IMG/VR virus record: IMGVR_UViG_3300009515_000005
Coordinates: 1-40,546 of that record
Direction: 5' to 3' (one strand)
Origin: a virus
Length of the DNA stretch: 40,546 bases
Part shown: piece after piece, positions 26,036 through 35,073 of the stretch
Position numbering within the stretch: the first letter of the stretch is position 1
How the letters are laid out: every line of letters starts with the position of its first letter
Made by a program: the position numbers and the translations under genes
Notes under the pieces: generated by a model
Seen by the model: only the letters and a program-made list of their open reading frames with translations
What the model was told of the DNA's origin: nothing
Database searches by the model: none

Positions 26036-27667
26036 ATGAAAAGAGTTTTATTGTTCCTTTTATTTATACTGATACCTTCTTTAGCGCTTGCTGGAGATAT
26101 TACCAGGGATAAAGTAACTGCTCGGGACCACGTTGTCCTGGAGAATACCACGACTCCTGGGAATGCCCCCACTGGAGCATCCAGAGTTTATGTCGACAGT
26201 GCAGATGACACCTTACGCCTCAAGGATGATACAGGTGCTGTTTCTGATTTTGTCCATGTACCCATTGCCCAAACTACGGGCTTTGTTCATAAGAATGGCA
26301 CGGCTGATTATACGGCGATTTTATCAAATTTAAATGCCTCTGTTGATCCTGGTACATCCGATGACTCAGTTGCGGGTTACGCCGTCGGCTCTGTGTGGGT
26401 TAATACAACAGCCGATAAGGTTTTTCGTTGCGTGGATTCAACTACCTCTGCTGCTGTATGGATTGACATAGGAGCGGGTGCAACGGGTGGCGATCCTGAC
26501 CAAAATATTTTTGAAACTATGTCGGATGGAACTAACAATGCAGTCGCTGATACCGTCACAGATACTTTTACCTTTAATGGGTTTGGGGATGTAGCCGTTG
26601 AGGTCACCCCCGGAACGGATACCATTACAATTGGAAATTCAGCGAGAATTCAAAACCATAATTATGTAATTAACCCAGAGGGGGTAATTACTCAGCGATT
26701 AAATTCGGCCCAGACGTCAGCAAGTGCCCCGACCAATGCAGATTTTAATAAGGCGAAATTTGACCATTGGATTTTGTTAGCCGAAGGAACGGATGCCGCT
26801 GACTGGAGTCAATCCGTCGGGGGGACTTTAGGCAGTTTAACCGCTATGAAAGGTGACGCGGAAACCGCTAATTTACAATTTGGCTTGGTTCAGTTTTTAA
26901 ATGGAAATCAAACCAGTCAGTTTGTGGGTGGGGCTGCAAGTACAGGCTTTGCATTGAGCGCATATGTAAAAACAGATACAACAGAAATTGCTAATGCTCG
27001 CATGGCTTTGTTGTGTTGGGAAAGTACCGTTGACGCTCCGCCTGATCCAATTTCAACCTGGGGCTCAGGGGGTGGTGCGTTTACCTGGGCGACCAATTAT
27101 AGTCAGGAAGCCATATCAGGTCAATTGGCGTTAACATCTACTTATACTTTGCAGGCTATATCGGGAACCATTACTGGGACTTGTAATAATATTGCTGTGG
27201 TTATTGTGACGGATGATGCGACCCTGTCCGTTGATGATTCTTTATATATCACCAATGTAAAATTAGAATATGGGGGTCTCACAGAATATTTCAGCAAAGA
27301 TTTATGGGAACAATTGTTTGATGCCCAATTATATTATGACAAAAGTTATGATCTTGATATTAATCCCGGAACCTCCACCAGCGATGGAATGATTGCTTGT
27401 GGTGATACTGGATTAGCCAGTGCAGTACATACAACGAGGTGTATGGTTTATTTTAAACGGACCATGTTTAAAAAACCCACTATGCTTGGCTGGACAAATT
27501 CAGGAACTGCTGGGTCATGGCATGTTGAGGGAGGAGTAACGACAGGAACTTTTACCACCCCAGTGTCTGGTCGTAATAATGTAGAGGTTGAGGTTACCAG
27601 TACAACGTCCACAGATGGTAGAATTTGGGGGCACTTTACAGCAGACGCTGAGTTTGCAGGAAATTAA
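26036..27667 (+). CDS. Tail fibre-like protein with an N-terminal signal peptide
   Basis: A 543-residue protein. Residues 1-20 form a classic Sec signal peptide (MKRVLLFLLFILIPSLALA, cleavage expected after LALA before GD), which is odd for a structural phage protein. Residues 20-210 contain fibre-like beta repeats (VTARDHVVLENTT, VYVDSADDTLRLKDDTGA). From about 220 onward a domain starting NYVINPEGVITQR resembles C-terminal carbohydrate-binding regions in fibre proteins (FDHWILLAEGTDAADWSQS, later NVKLEYGGLTEYFSKDLWEQ). A strong GGGAGG ribosome-binding site precedes the ATG. Either the signal is real and the protein is exported, or the hydrophobic N terminus serves assembly. Confidence 0.75.
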   Translation: MKRVLLFLLFILIPSLALAGDITRDKVTARDHVVLENTTTPGNAPTGASRVYVDSADDTLRLKDDTGAVSDFVHVPIAQTTGFVHKNGTADYTAILSNLNASVDPGTSDDSVAGYAVGSVWVNTTADKVFRCVDSTTSAAVWIDIGAGATGGDPDQNIFETMSDGTNNAVADTVTDTFTFNGFGDVAVEVTPGTDTITIGNSARIQNHNYVINPEGVITQRLNSAQTSASAPTNADFNKAKFDHWILLAEGTDAADWSQSVGGTLGSLTAMKGDAETANLQFGLVQFLNGNQTSQFVGGAASTGFALSAYVKTDTTEIANARMALLCWESTVDAPPDPISTWGSGGGAFTWATNYSQEAISGQLALTSTYTLQAISGTITGTCNNIAVVIVTDDATLSVDDSLYITNVKLEYGGLTEYFSKDLWEQLFDAQLYYDKSYDLDINPGTSTSDGMIACGDTGLASAVHTTRCMVYFKRTMFKKPTMLGWTNSGTAGSWHVEGGVTTGTFTTPVSGRNNVEVEVTSTTSTDGRIWGHFTADAEFAGN

Positions 27668-27693
27668 TTTTTAAAAATTAAGGAGAAAGAATC

Positions 27694-27987
27694 ATGGGTG
27701 GATCATTATCGCAGGAAGATTTGGACCGGGCTGTTCGAAATCTTAAAGAGCATATAGATGTCAAGTTCACAGCCCAACAAGCCTATGATAAACTGATCCA
27801 CAAAGAATTAATCAAAGATGTGGCCCACCATGATATGATTTTACATGGAGACGGCAATGGTATTCCCGGCCTGAAAATAAAGGTTGACAGAATTCAAACT
27901 GGGTATAAAATAATAAAGCGGGTTGTAGCAGGCTTTATGGGAGTTTTGACCCTACTCGGAACATACCTGGGACTTAAATTTAAGTAA
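27694..27987 (+). CDS. Small C-terminally anchored membrane protein, holin-like candidate
   Basis: A 97-residue protein with a hydrophilic helical N-terminal two thirds, a short HGDGNGIPGL turn, and a single hydrophobic segment at about residues 74-93 (VVAGFMGVLTLLGTYLGLKF). This layout recalls XhlA-type membrane-associated phage lysis proteins and small holins. AAGGAG precedes the ATG. It begins a cluster of small membrane and lipoprotein genes. The holin call is tentative because only one membrane segment is present. Confidence 0.55.
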   Translation: MGGSLSQEDLDRAVRNLKEHIDVKFTAQQAYDKLIHKELIKDVAHHDMILHGDGNGIPGLKIKVDRIQTGYKIIKRVVAGFMGVLTLLGTYLGLKFK

Positions 27988-27995
27988 GGGAAAAT

Positions 27996-28412
27996 ATGTT
28001 TACTGGTATAAAATACAAATCAGGCTATCTATATCAATTGGCTCAGACCTATGAAGTTCAAACCCATATAGAAGTAGAACAGACCATCTATTGCGGGTAT
28101 GTAACTTTATATACTGAAGGCCTTATAATTATACAAAAAGGATATGCTTGGGATGGTCCCAGCGGTCCGGCCATTGATACAGATAATTTCATGCGGGGAT
28201 CTTTAGTGCATGACGCTTTTTATGAGCTGATGCGAAAAGGCATGCTGGATCCATACATTTACCGCAAGAAAGCTGATGAACTTTTACGAACACATTGCCG
28301 GGAAGACGGAATGTCCTGGATAAGAGCTTGGTGGGTGTATAACTCACTCCGGCAGTTTGGGTATAAAGCTGCAACCAGGGAAAACCAAAAACCAATACTG
28401 GAGGCTCCATGA
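27996..28412 (+). CDS. DUF1353 family protein
   Basis: A 138-residue protein with the DUF1353 signature: KGYAWDGPSGPAIDTDNF followed by RGSLVHDAFYELMR, and a helical C terminus (ADELLRTHCREDGMSWIRAWWVY). The family is common in phage genomes near lysis and tail genes; its biochemical role is unknown. The conserved Trp, Asp and His residues suggest a catalytic or binding pocket. It overlaps the lipoprotein gene by 4 nt (ATGA). Confidence 0.85.
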   Translation: MFTGIKYKSGYLYQLAQTYEVQTHIEVEQTIYCGYVTLYTEGLIIIQKGYAWDGPSGPAIDTDNFMRGSLVHDAFYELMRKGMLDPYIYRKKADELLRTHCREDGMSWIRAWWVYNSLRQFGYKAATRENQKPILEAP

Positions 28413-28690
28413 ATAATTTAATTTTATTTTTAATGCTAATTGGTCTTGTGGGATGCGGTACATCAATCAGCGTTACCAAACAGACATACGATAAAGGCAA
28501 GATGGTCAGTAACACTGAAGCTAGTTACTGGTCCAGTAAAGATGTAACAGCTCCTTCCTTGTCTATTGATAAAGATGATAAAGGTTATAGCATGGAAATG
28601 AAAGCTGAAGATGCCAACAACAGCGAACCTATGAAACAGGTCAATGAAGGCATGAAGATCATGTTGGAGGGGATTAGTAAATTCAAATAG
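28409..28690 (+). CDS. Putative small lipoprotein
   Basis: A 93-residue protein with a lipoprotein signal: hydrophobic ILFLMLIG followed by the lipobox LVGC, so the mature protein would begin at C16 and be lipid-modified. The mature part is hydrophilic with Lys, Glu and Met residues and no Pro-rich stretch, so it is not a typical Rz1. Possible roles are an outer-membrane spanin subunit or a superinfection exclusion lipoprotein. It lies between DUF1353 and other small membrane genes. Confidence 0.7.
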   Translation: MNNLILFLMLIGLVGCGTSISVTKQTYDKGKMVSNTEASYWSSKDVTAPSLSIDKDDKGYSMEMKAEDANNSEPMKQVNEGMKIMLEGISKFK

Positions 28691-28705
28691 GAAAAGAGGG
28701 ACCCC

Positions 28706-29044
28706 ATGAAAATATTGTTTATTATATTTATGCTGGCATCAGCATCATGGGAGGTAATGCCAAACAGGACAGTATTAATAGAGGGCAGGTACCATCCAAT
28801 ACGGGAAATTGGTTTATGTGAAACAATTTTCTATAAACTGGAAGATGAGATAATCCTGCGAGCAGATAAATACTGTTACCGGGTAATGAAAGAAAGCTTC
28901 AACCTGGAGATGAAAAAGACATGGCCTTTAAATCGGAAAGACTCTACAAAATTGCCATTGCCATACTCCTATCCATTGTCGGAGCCCTTACATCCATCCT
29001 CACCTTCTTGTTGGGTGGTTGGATGTACTGGGTCAGTGAAGTAG
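28706..29044 (+). CDS. Small exported protein overlapping the next gene
   Basis: A 112-residue protein with a signal-like N terminus (MKILFIIFMLASASW), two Cys (GLCETIF, DKYCYRV) in the predicted exported part, and a C-terminal Pro/Ser-rich tail. The last 124 nt overlap the gene at 28921 in another frame, so the tail may be a read-out of that gene's sequence. Its ribosome-binding site is GAGGGA. The function is unknown. Either a genuine overlapping pair or a longer frame whose 3' end was altered by a mutation is possible. Confidence 0.5.
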   Translation: MKILFIIFMLASASWEVMPNRTVLIEGRYHPIREIGLCETIFYKLEDEIILRADKYCYRVMKESFNLEMKKTWPLNRKDSTKLPLPYSYPLSEPLHPSSPSCWVVGCTGSVK

Positions 29045-29139
29045 CCCTAGAAGCTGGAGACAAAAAAGAGTGGATGCTCAAGCAGCAGAAACAGATTAAT
29101 GAGAATAAGGAAGACCTCATACGTCTTAAGGAGAAATGA
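28921..29139 (+). CDS. Small membrane protein with C-terminal coiled coil
   Basis: A 72-residue protein with one transmembrane segment at about residues 12-38 (AIAILLSIVGALTSILTFLLGG) followed by a charged helix (DKKEWMLKQQKQINENKEDL). GGAG lies 11 nt before the ATG. The architecture fits an inner-membrane spanin-like or holin-accessory protein, here with the periplasmic or cytoplasmic coil undetermined. It overlaps the exported-protein gene by 124 nt. Confidence 0.6.
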   Translation: MAFKSERLYKIAIAILLSIVGALTSILTFLLGGWMYWVSEVALEAGDKKEWMLKQQKQINENKEDLIRLKEK

Positions 29140-29143
29140 CTCT

Positions 29144-29332
29144 ATGTCTTTCCAGCATGAGCAGGTGGTATATGATGGGAACTGGTTGAGGTTAACACAT
29201 CATCAAGAAGAAATTACTGATCCACCCATGTTAGTTCCTGATGTGTATAGGCTGATGAATAAACCTTTGGATGTAGCCACAGTGTCAGGCATGGTTCTGG
29301 TTTTACAAACTTGGCTGGAGAACAACTCGTGA
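29144..29332 (+). CDS. Small protein of unknown function
   Basis: A 62-residue protein. The start at 29144 is chosen because AAGGAG lies about 10 nt upstream, spanning the previous stop; the frame is open further back but without a good start. It is rich in His, Leu and Val and shows no membrane segment. Its stop overlaps the next start (GTGA). No family recognised. Confidence 0.5.
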   Translation: MSFQHEQVVYDGNWLRLTHHQEEITDPPMLVPDVYRLMNKPLDVATVSGMVLVLQTWLENNS

Positions 29333-29547
29333 GTAAACAATCGGACGAAGCAGCAGAATTGGTAAGGTTTAAACGAAATCGTATGGCTGATTTTGAAGCA
29401 AAAAATCCCACACTGTTTAACAGTGATGAGGTGCAAGCGAGGATTAAATTTTTAAATGAGAATGTCCGGGACAAAACAAAATATGGTTTGTCTTTAATGG
29501 CTTTGGGCAATCATTCACTGAAACGCATTATTCCACCTGGTAAATAA
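29329..29547 (+). CDS. Small basic helical protein, unknown function
   Basis: A 72-residue protein. I chose GTG 29329, which overlaps the preceding stop in a GTGA arrangement and has GGAG 10 nt upstream; a TTG at 29311 in the same frame lies before that site. It is mostly helical and charged (AAELVRFKRNRMADFEAKN). It lies directly before a large appendage gene, 2 nt away, and may be a chaperone or linker for it. This is a guess from position. Confidence 0.5.
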   Translation: MSKQSDEAAELVRFKRNRMADFEAKNPTLFNSDEVQARIKFLNENVRDKTKYGLSLMALGNHSLKRIIPPGK

Positions 29548-29549
29548 GA

Positions 29550-31976
29550 ATGGCAATTACATCAGGAGCATCCCCAGGAATCGTCGTTACGACACCTGCA
29601 AAAGATTCACGATTAACTGAAACTACATTAGGTTCTCAATCGGGAGCCAATGCAAATCAGGTTATCGTTCCCAATGCTATAGGTACGAATAACGAAGGGA
29701 ATTTGATGTCCTCCCCTACCTATGTGGGACGACTGATAATGATCCGACCTTTCGCCGACGGCTTATCGGATACATCCTCTGTCTCGAATGGTGGAACGGG
29801 TTATTCGGTTTCTGATGTACTTACTCTTTCTGGTGGTACGAGGAATAATGCGGCTACCATAACTGTAACAGGTGTTAGCGGTGGAGTAGTCACGGCCTTT
29901 ACTGTAACAACACGAGGAGATTATACGGTTACACCTGGGAGCCCAGTGTCAACGACCGGAGGAACAGGCACAGGATGTACCATTGCAGCCGAGTGGTTAC
30001 CGAATCAAGAAGTAAATTATATTTCTGCGGACGCGTCCAATACATTGACTTGCTCTAATGACTGGATACAGCCACCCATCTCAGGCGAAGATTGGGCGAT
30101 ATGTTATATCCTTGCGGATGCTGCAACGCTGACTGGACTTTCACTGATTAACAAACGTGTTTCGGATTACTCTTCTTCTCGACGGTTTACTGTTGGGAAT
30201 GGGACTAATATTGCATGGTTTGCTTTGCTGGATGGGGCAAGTTTGGAAACATCGGACAATAGTTCCACATCGGTTGCTGATTTTATTGTGGAGGCTAACG
30301 CACGTTTTGATAATGGCTACCTGGTCCAAGGATTGCCCGTTGGTGGCGGGTATATTATTGGAACCCCTGCAGTAAATGGCGAATGGGTTTTTGACTCCAA
30401 GTCTGGTGGTCAATGTTTTCTCTATGATTGGTTTTTAACCTGCGTAAAAAATAACCAATGTAATTTTGATGGAGACATCTTTTTAAATAAGGGAAAGTTT
30501 TTTGCCGCTACCGATACATTAGAATTTACTGGGGCTAACGTAAATTTAGAAGCCATTTTTGTACAGGGTCGCGGTACATCGACTGAAACAATTGTGTGGA
30601 CAGGCGGGGTAGCCGTTTTTGATTTTATCGTTGCTGACATTGCGGGATTTACTTCAGAAACAACAACAGGTGCTGAATCCTTTTTCCTGGTTGATCCCGT
30701 TTTTCTTCGTACAGCGCCGAAAGTAACTGTCGAACAAGACAAGACGTGGATTATTGTTAATCCAATTTGGACGATTGATGAGAGTGACCAAAGTGATATT
30801 CTATTTAATTCAGGAACCAACAACGTTGTATGGTGGGCAACGTTGGTTGAGTTTGTGGTAACGAATACAGCCTTGGGTCCAATTCCCAGTGCAAAAGTTT
30901 ATGTCTACGAGGGAGGCATTACTGATGACCTTCAATTGGATTTAAACACAGACGCAGATGGTGCGGTATTCGATGCCTATATTTATAAACAATATGACGA
31001 TGATGGTGCGAGCGGGTTAACTGTTGTTACACTCTCATCATTTGCTCTAAAAATATTTGCGTATGGTGGATTACCTTTTGTAGTTCCCATTTCGCAAACA
31101 GAACCTTGGAAAACCAATGTAGCGATTGTTGTTGATGACCATATCAGTGAGGCCGTTGAAGCAACGGCAATCACCAATGGTCCAACGGTCGCACCAACAC
31201 GAGATACAAATTCAAATACCCTTTTGTTTTTTGATACGGGGGTTAATACTTTAAATGTGGGTGAGACAGTAACGGGTGGGTCGTCCGGTGCTACAGGTGT
31301 TGTCCAGGAAATTTCCGAGGGTGATTCTGTTTCCGGTAAGGTATTTTTGAAAACAAGAAACGCAACGGCCTTTACACAAAATGAATCCCTGTCCTCAAGC
31401 GGTACATGGACGGGAGGCGTTTTAAACAATGCCACCTTCTTTCAGAATTTTAAAATCCATATCGACGGCGACAATAAATCCATGCAGTTGATTTATAATT
31501 GGCAAGCGGCGAAGATGGCAGAAACCACTCTCGATGCAATCTGGGAGGTTTTAATTGAATGGGGTACTTCTAATTTTGGCTATCTATTATTATGGGATGG
31601 CGCTGGCTATGTCACAGCGATGAATAGTTCAGAAGGTGTTTTCGTTTCTAAACGTGGTGCGGGTGATATTACCTTCTTTACAGCCGATGACGGGACCACA
31701 TGGACACCTCCGCAAACAAGAACCCATACAGTTAATGGTCTGGATGCCGGGTCTCAGGTTGTCTGGTTAACCCGTCCAGGAGAAGTAGAACTGGAAAATA
31801 AAGCCGAAGTATCAGGGGTTGCAACGTATACTTATGTATGGTCCTCAGACGTGGATATTTGGGTTCAGATTTTAGACCTTAATAAAAAGAATGACTTGCT
31901 TGAAACAGTTTTGACAAACGGAAACGTAACATTAACGGCTCCACAAAAAGACGATCCATTTTATTTAAACCCGTAG
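29550..31976 (+). CDS. Large beta-rich virion appendage protein
   Basis: An 808-residue protein. An N-terminal stretch (about residues 75-150) carries a repeat-like motif seen in phage appendages (SNGGTGYSVSDVLTLSGGT, then GVVTAFTVTTRGDYT). The middle (150-450) is beta-rich and looks like a beta-helix or lectin domain. A second part (about 560-640) has a gliadin-like 'VGETVTGGSSGATGVV' pattern common in phage proteins. It ends with a DPFYLNP tail that resembles the end of the next gene's product (DERVYVNP). I infer a fibre or tailspike-like role; no catalytic residues are recognisable. Confidence 0.65.
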   Translation: MAITSGASPGIVVTTPAKDSRLTETTLGSQSGANANQVIVPNAIGTNNEGNLMSSPTYVGRLIMIRPFADGLSDTSSVSNGGTGYSVSDVLTLSGGTRNNAATITVTGVSGGVVTAFTVTTRGDYTVTPGSPVSTTGGTGTGCTIAAEWLPNQEVNYISADASNTLTCSNDWIQPPISGEDWAICYILADAATLTGLSLINKRVSDYSSSRRFTVGNGTNIAWFALLDGASLETSDNSSTSVADFIVEANARFDNGYLVQGLPVGGGYIIGTPAVNGEWVFDSKSGGQCFLYDWFLTCVKNNQCNFDGDIFLNKGKFFAATDTLEFTGANVNLEAIFVQGRGTSTETIVWTGGVAVFDFIVADIAGFTSETTTGAESFFLVDPVFLRTAPKVTVEQDKTWIIVNPIWTIDESDQSDILFNSGTNNVVWWATLVEFVVTNTALGPIPSAKVYVYEGGITDDLQLDLNTDADGAVFDAYIYKQYDDDGASGLTVVTLSSFALKIFAYGGLPFVVPISQTEPWKTNVAIVVDDHISEAVEATAITNGPTVAPTRDTNSNTLLFFDTGVNTLNVGETVTGGSSGATGVVQEISEGDSVSGKVFLKTRNATAFTQNESLSSSGTWTGGVLNNATFFQNFKIHIDGDNKSMQLIYNWQAAKMAETTLDAIWEVLIEWGTSNFGYLLLWDGAGYVTAMNSSEGVFVSKRGAGDITFFTADDGTTWTPPQTRTHTVNGLDAGSQVVWLTRPGEVELENKAEVSGVATYTYVWSSDVDIWVQILDLNKKNDLLETVLTNGNVTLTAPQKDDPFYLNP

Positions 31977-31996
31977 CCTAAAAGTGAGGATGTACC

Positions 31997-33841
31997 ATGG
32001 CAAAAATTGTAGATCCAGATCAACTAACCCAGGCAACTGAAGTCACTTTTGGTACGTCTACCAAAAAGATTGACTTGGCTGTTGCCGGCAACTTGGACGA
32101 TAACGCTCCCGGTAAAAGTTCAGGAGTGGCTCACCAGGCACTTTATTCTTTCGCGAAAGAAGAGTGGCTGACCGATACAAACCTGCAGAAAATCCGATTT
32201 CCTTTCAATCCGATCTTTGAAGCCAAGTTCGACTGGATCAATGACTGGCAACCGGAAGATGCGCAGACGATTGACTTGATTCGAGACGGTGGTTTCCGGG
32301 TCGACATACTGGATGATGAGTACGCGGCAATTCTTTCTTTGCTGTCTTTTCAGAATCCGGCATCAGACCTGGCCTATTACTGGCAGACTACCGGTTGGAC
32401 GTCCACGACAAACTCTTTTGATAAGACCGGAGAGTTGAATGAACCGATTCTTATCTGGGACGGTACGACCGACTGGAGAGACTTCCTGAAAGTCGCTTTG
32501 AGAGTTCAAGGAAAAACGCATGGCTACGGAAACCTCCTGGTTGACCAGGAACTGTCTGCTTTGACCTATCAGGCTTACAGACTTCCGTTGTCCAACTCCC
32601 TGGACCCGAATGTCATTGAGACTGATGGCAATATTGACACTCTTACGCCGTATACCAATATGCGGTTGAATTATATACAGGGTTTAGGTTTTACGACCTG
32701 GGCGAACTCCACTGTTTATGCGGCAGGGGCTGTTGTCCTGGATCCAATCCGTCAGTCCGGTGGCTCCTCAAATGGGACCTGGTGGTTTACTGTTGCCGGT
32801 GGAACAAGTTCTGGAACCGGTACAGCGGATGATGTTGGTGTAACCTGGGAATCATATGTAGGTGAAGAACAAATTGGTACCGAGTGGTTTGCCTTCAACC
32901 GGATTATTGATCTATCAAGCGGTACGGCTCTTGCCCAGGAAATTTATGAATGGGGTGAACGGCAACTGCGTTTGACAACCACCATTAATGATGATGCCCT
33001 GGGTTCTCCGAATCAAGATGGATTTGGTACGGTCAACGGTGAAGTTGCCATGGACCTGTTTGACTACATCGGTTCCACTCTTCGGACCCGTGGCGGTGTA
33101 CTGATTCGTAATTTTGATGCGAATGACACCAACGCCCTTGAACTGAGAGATATTACAGTAGACGGTGGCGGACTGGACGCGGACAATGTTCCAGTTACTG
33201 CAACGATCCGAACTTTTCCTTTTGTATCGGCTTTTACCATCGTCTTCTCAAATAATATCGTAGCTGAAGCAGACGTAGACACTATCTATAAGATGTTCTT
33301 CCAGTATACTTCAAGAGATACTGGAACAGATATTGCAACTACGGCTTCTTCCGGGGACGCGACGACCTTGACCAGTTCTACCACAGATTTCACAGTAAAC
33401 TTTTCAAATGGTGACTACTTAAATATTTCTGGATTCACCACCAATGCTGTGAATAATGGACTGTATCAAGTCAATGGCGCTCCCAGTGCGAACTCTATGG
33501 TCTTGCGGAAAGTTAATGGTGAAAACCCGATCAATGAAACGGCGGGTGATACTGTTAACCTGGATGCAGATCCATACGATTCTCCCGATGCGGTTATTGT
33601 CAACGACAACGGCGGGTCTCCAATCACCGGCCAGGTAACGGCTGCAAGTATTGCCGGAGACTTTGACTACGACAATAACAACCAGGGAGGTCGAACTGCA
33701 GCGACGGATGCCCCGGTGGCCATCGAGTGTCAGGGTAAAGGAGGAGCTCAATGGGTTGATGGACTCTTTACAATTACCCGATCGGTTGGTCTTAACTTTC
33801 CGTTGAACCCAGCGGATGAACGTGTTTATGTAAACCCGTAG
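31997..33841 (+). CDS. Large virion structural protein with Ig-like insert
   Basis: A 614-residue protein. The N-terminal part (residues 1-230) has a conserved look (YSFAKEEWLTDTNLQKIRFP, then PIFEAKFDWINDWQPEDAQT) and resembles large structural proteins in uncultured phages. A beta domain at about residues 448-520 carries the TLTSSTTDFTVNFSNGDYL...SGF...NNGLYQV pattern shared with the tail tube protein and the 35195 gene. It ends in DERVYVNP. The exact role (appendage, baseplate or head fibre) is not decided by sequence. Confidence 0.65.
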   Translation: MAKIVDPDQLTQATEVTFGTSTKKIDLAVAGNLDDNAPGKSSGVAHQALYSFAKEEWLTDTNLQKIRFPFNPIFEAKFDWINDWQPEDAQTIDLIRDGGFRVDILDDEYAAILSLLSFQNPASDLAYYWQTTGWTSTTNSFDKTGELNEPILIWDGTTDWRDFLKVALRVQGKTHGYGNLLVDQELSALTYQAYRLPLSNSLDPNVIETDGNIDTLTPYTNMRLNYIQGLGFTTWANSTVYAAGAVVLDPIRQSGGSSNGTWWFTVAGGTSSGTGTADDVGVTWESYVGEEQIGTEWFAFNRIIDLSSGTALAQEIYEWGERQLRLTTTINDDALGSPNQDGFGTVNGEVAMDLFDYIGSTLRTRGGVLIRNFDANDTNALELRDITVDGGGLDADNVPVTATIRTFPFVSAFTIVFSNNIVAEADVDTIYKMFFQYTSRDTGTDIATTASSGDATTLTSSTTDFTVNFSNGDYLNISGFTTNAVNNGLYQVNGAPSANSMVLRKVNGENPINETAGDTVNLDADPYDSPDAVIVNDNGGSPITGQVTAASIAGDFDYDNNNQGGRTAATDAPVAIECQGKGGAQWVDGLFTITRSVGLNFPLNPADERVYVNP

Positions 33842-33848
33842 GAGGCTT

Positions 33849-34262
33849 ATGAAAAACCCTTGGGAACAATTGGTTGCGCTCCCTCATCTCTCAGGAGAAA
33901 TGAGGGAGCGTCTGGAACGAAGGAAGCGTTTAAAACAGGTCCGGTATATCTGCTTTGGTATACAGAAGGACCTGGGTTTAAACAAATCCTTGAGCGAAGC
34001 AAGCAGGAATGTTTTTATCCAGGGCTTCGTAGATTTTTGGTTGCACCAGGTACCAAAGTACATGGTGTCACCTACAAAGCAGATCATACCGGTGCCGGAG
34101 AAATGGCAGGTACCTGTTCATGAATTAGGAGGCTATGAACAGTTTGCAAAGCGCTGGGATGTCGATCACGACCTTAATGTTTATCTCCGGCATTCCAGTA
34201 TATGGCAGGAATGGAATGCCACTCTTATGCGTGTTGTTCCGGTCTTAGGCGAGGGGGAATAA
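33849..34262 (+). CDS. Phage protein of unknown function in the appendage cluster
   Basis: A 137-residue basic protein, mainly helical (ERRKRLKQVRYICFGIQKDL) with aromatic residues toward the C terminus (GGYEQFAKRWDVDHDL). No known motif is recognised. AGGAGG precedes the ATG, and the stop overlaps the next start by 1 nt (TAATG). It may be an assembly factor or linker for the neighbouring structural proteins. Confidence 0.55.
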   Translation: MKNPWEQLVALPHLSGEMRERLERRKRLKQVRYICFGIQKDLGLNKSLSEASRNVFIQGFVDFWLHQVPKYMVSPTKQIIPVPEKWQVPVHELGGYEQFAKRWDVDHDLNVYLRHSSIWQEWNATLMRVVPVLGEGE

Positions 34263-34912
34263 TGGCTGCGAAAGTTACTGCAGATCCAAGTACAAGGATC
34301 TTTACATTAACTGAAGCCCCGGTCAGTAATCGAGTCACTCTGGATATGCGCCAGGATTTCTACAGCGCATTGAAAGACGACTGGTTTGGTCTGGTGGCCA
34401 ATCTGGATAAAAATAAGTTCCCCATGCGGTCCTTTGGTGATCCACAGGGTTCCGGCCAGATTGGCCCTTATGTCTTCTTGGATAATCTGACTCAAGGCTG
34501 GAGGGTACAGCCCTATGATGCAGACCATGAATTGATAATTGTCGGGAACCTGATTTCAGAGTCTGCCGTCGCCCAGGTTATAAAGCCTTTGTGGTTGTCC
34601 CGTCCCGGACGTACAATTACCATCCGAGAAGTACAATCCGCCCAGGCTTTGACCTTGGAAACCGGGGTTTCCGGATTGACTTCAGGGGAAGCCCAGCAGT
34701 TGACCAATATTGAAACTGAAACCGAACGCCTGAGAAAATTAAAAGGCAACGAAATGAAAATGGACCGAGCCAATGGTAAAATCCTTATCCTGGAGGATAA
34801 CGATACAGATACTTATCAAGAAGCGGATGCTTATGAAGATTTTGCCAAGACTATTCCATTGAATCCCAATTCAACCGGGGTGGATGTTCGAGAACGGTTT
34901 AAAACGCCATGA
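34262..34912 (+). CDS. Virion structural protein, appendage cluster
   Basis: A 216-residue protein. I chose ATG 34262, which overlaps the preceding stop and follows GAGGGGG. Residues 1-125 form a beta-rich domain (VTADPSTRIFTLTEAPVSNR, then DFYSALKDDWFGLVANLDKN). A helical stretch around 130-165 (SGEAQQLTNIETETERLRKL) may trimerise. A short beta C terminus follows. The N-terminal domain recurs as a small structural protein in other phages. It overlaps the next gene in an ATGA arrangement. Confidence 0.6.
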   Translation: MAAKVTADPSTRIFTLTEAPVSNRVTLDMRQDFYSALKDDWFGLVANLDKNKFPMRSFGDPQGSGQIGPYVFLDNLTQGWRVQPYDADHELIIVGNLISESAVAQVIKPLWLSRPGRTITIREVQSAQALTLETGVSGLTSGEAQQLTNIETETERLRKLKGNEMKMDRANGKILILEDNDTDTYQEADAYEDFAKTIPLNPNSTGVDVRERFKTP

Positions 34913-35073
34913 CCTGGATTCCGACCTGGGGTTATGGCTCTGCCGCTTCGCCCGTGACCTGGGGATATGGCCATTTCCGGGTTATCCCCCCGGAGTTTCT
35001 GGTTAACGCCCGGAGGCAGGCTTATATCCGTTTTGAAAACAGGGTCTTCCTTGTTAAAAGAGAGGTATGCTGA
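34909..35073 (+). CDS. Very small protein with WGYG repeats
   Basis: A 54-residue protein starting MTWIPTWGYGSAASPVTWGY with two TW-GYG repeats, then a basic C terminus (AYIRFENRVFLVKREVC). The start overlaps the upstream stop (ATGA) and the stop overlaps the next start (TGATG), so translation is coupled on both sides. The aromatic-Gly motif could bind another virion protein. The IRFENR segment resembles IKFENR in the next gene. Confidence 0.5.
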   Translation: MTWIPTWGYGSAASPVTWGYGHFRVIPPEFLVNARRQAYIRFENRVFLVKREVC

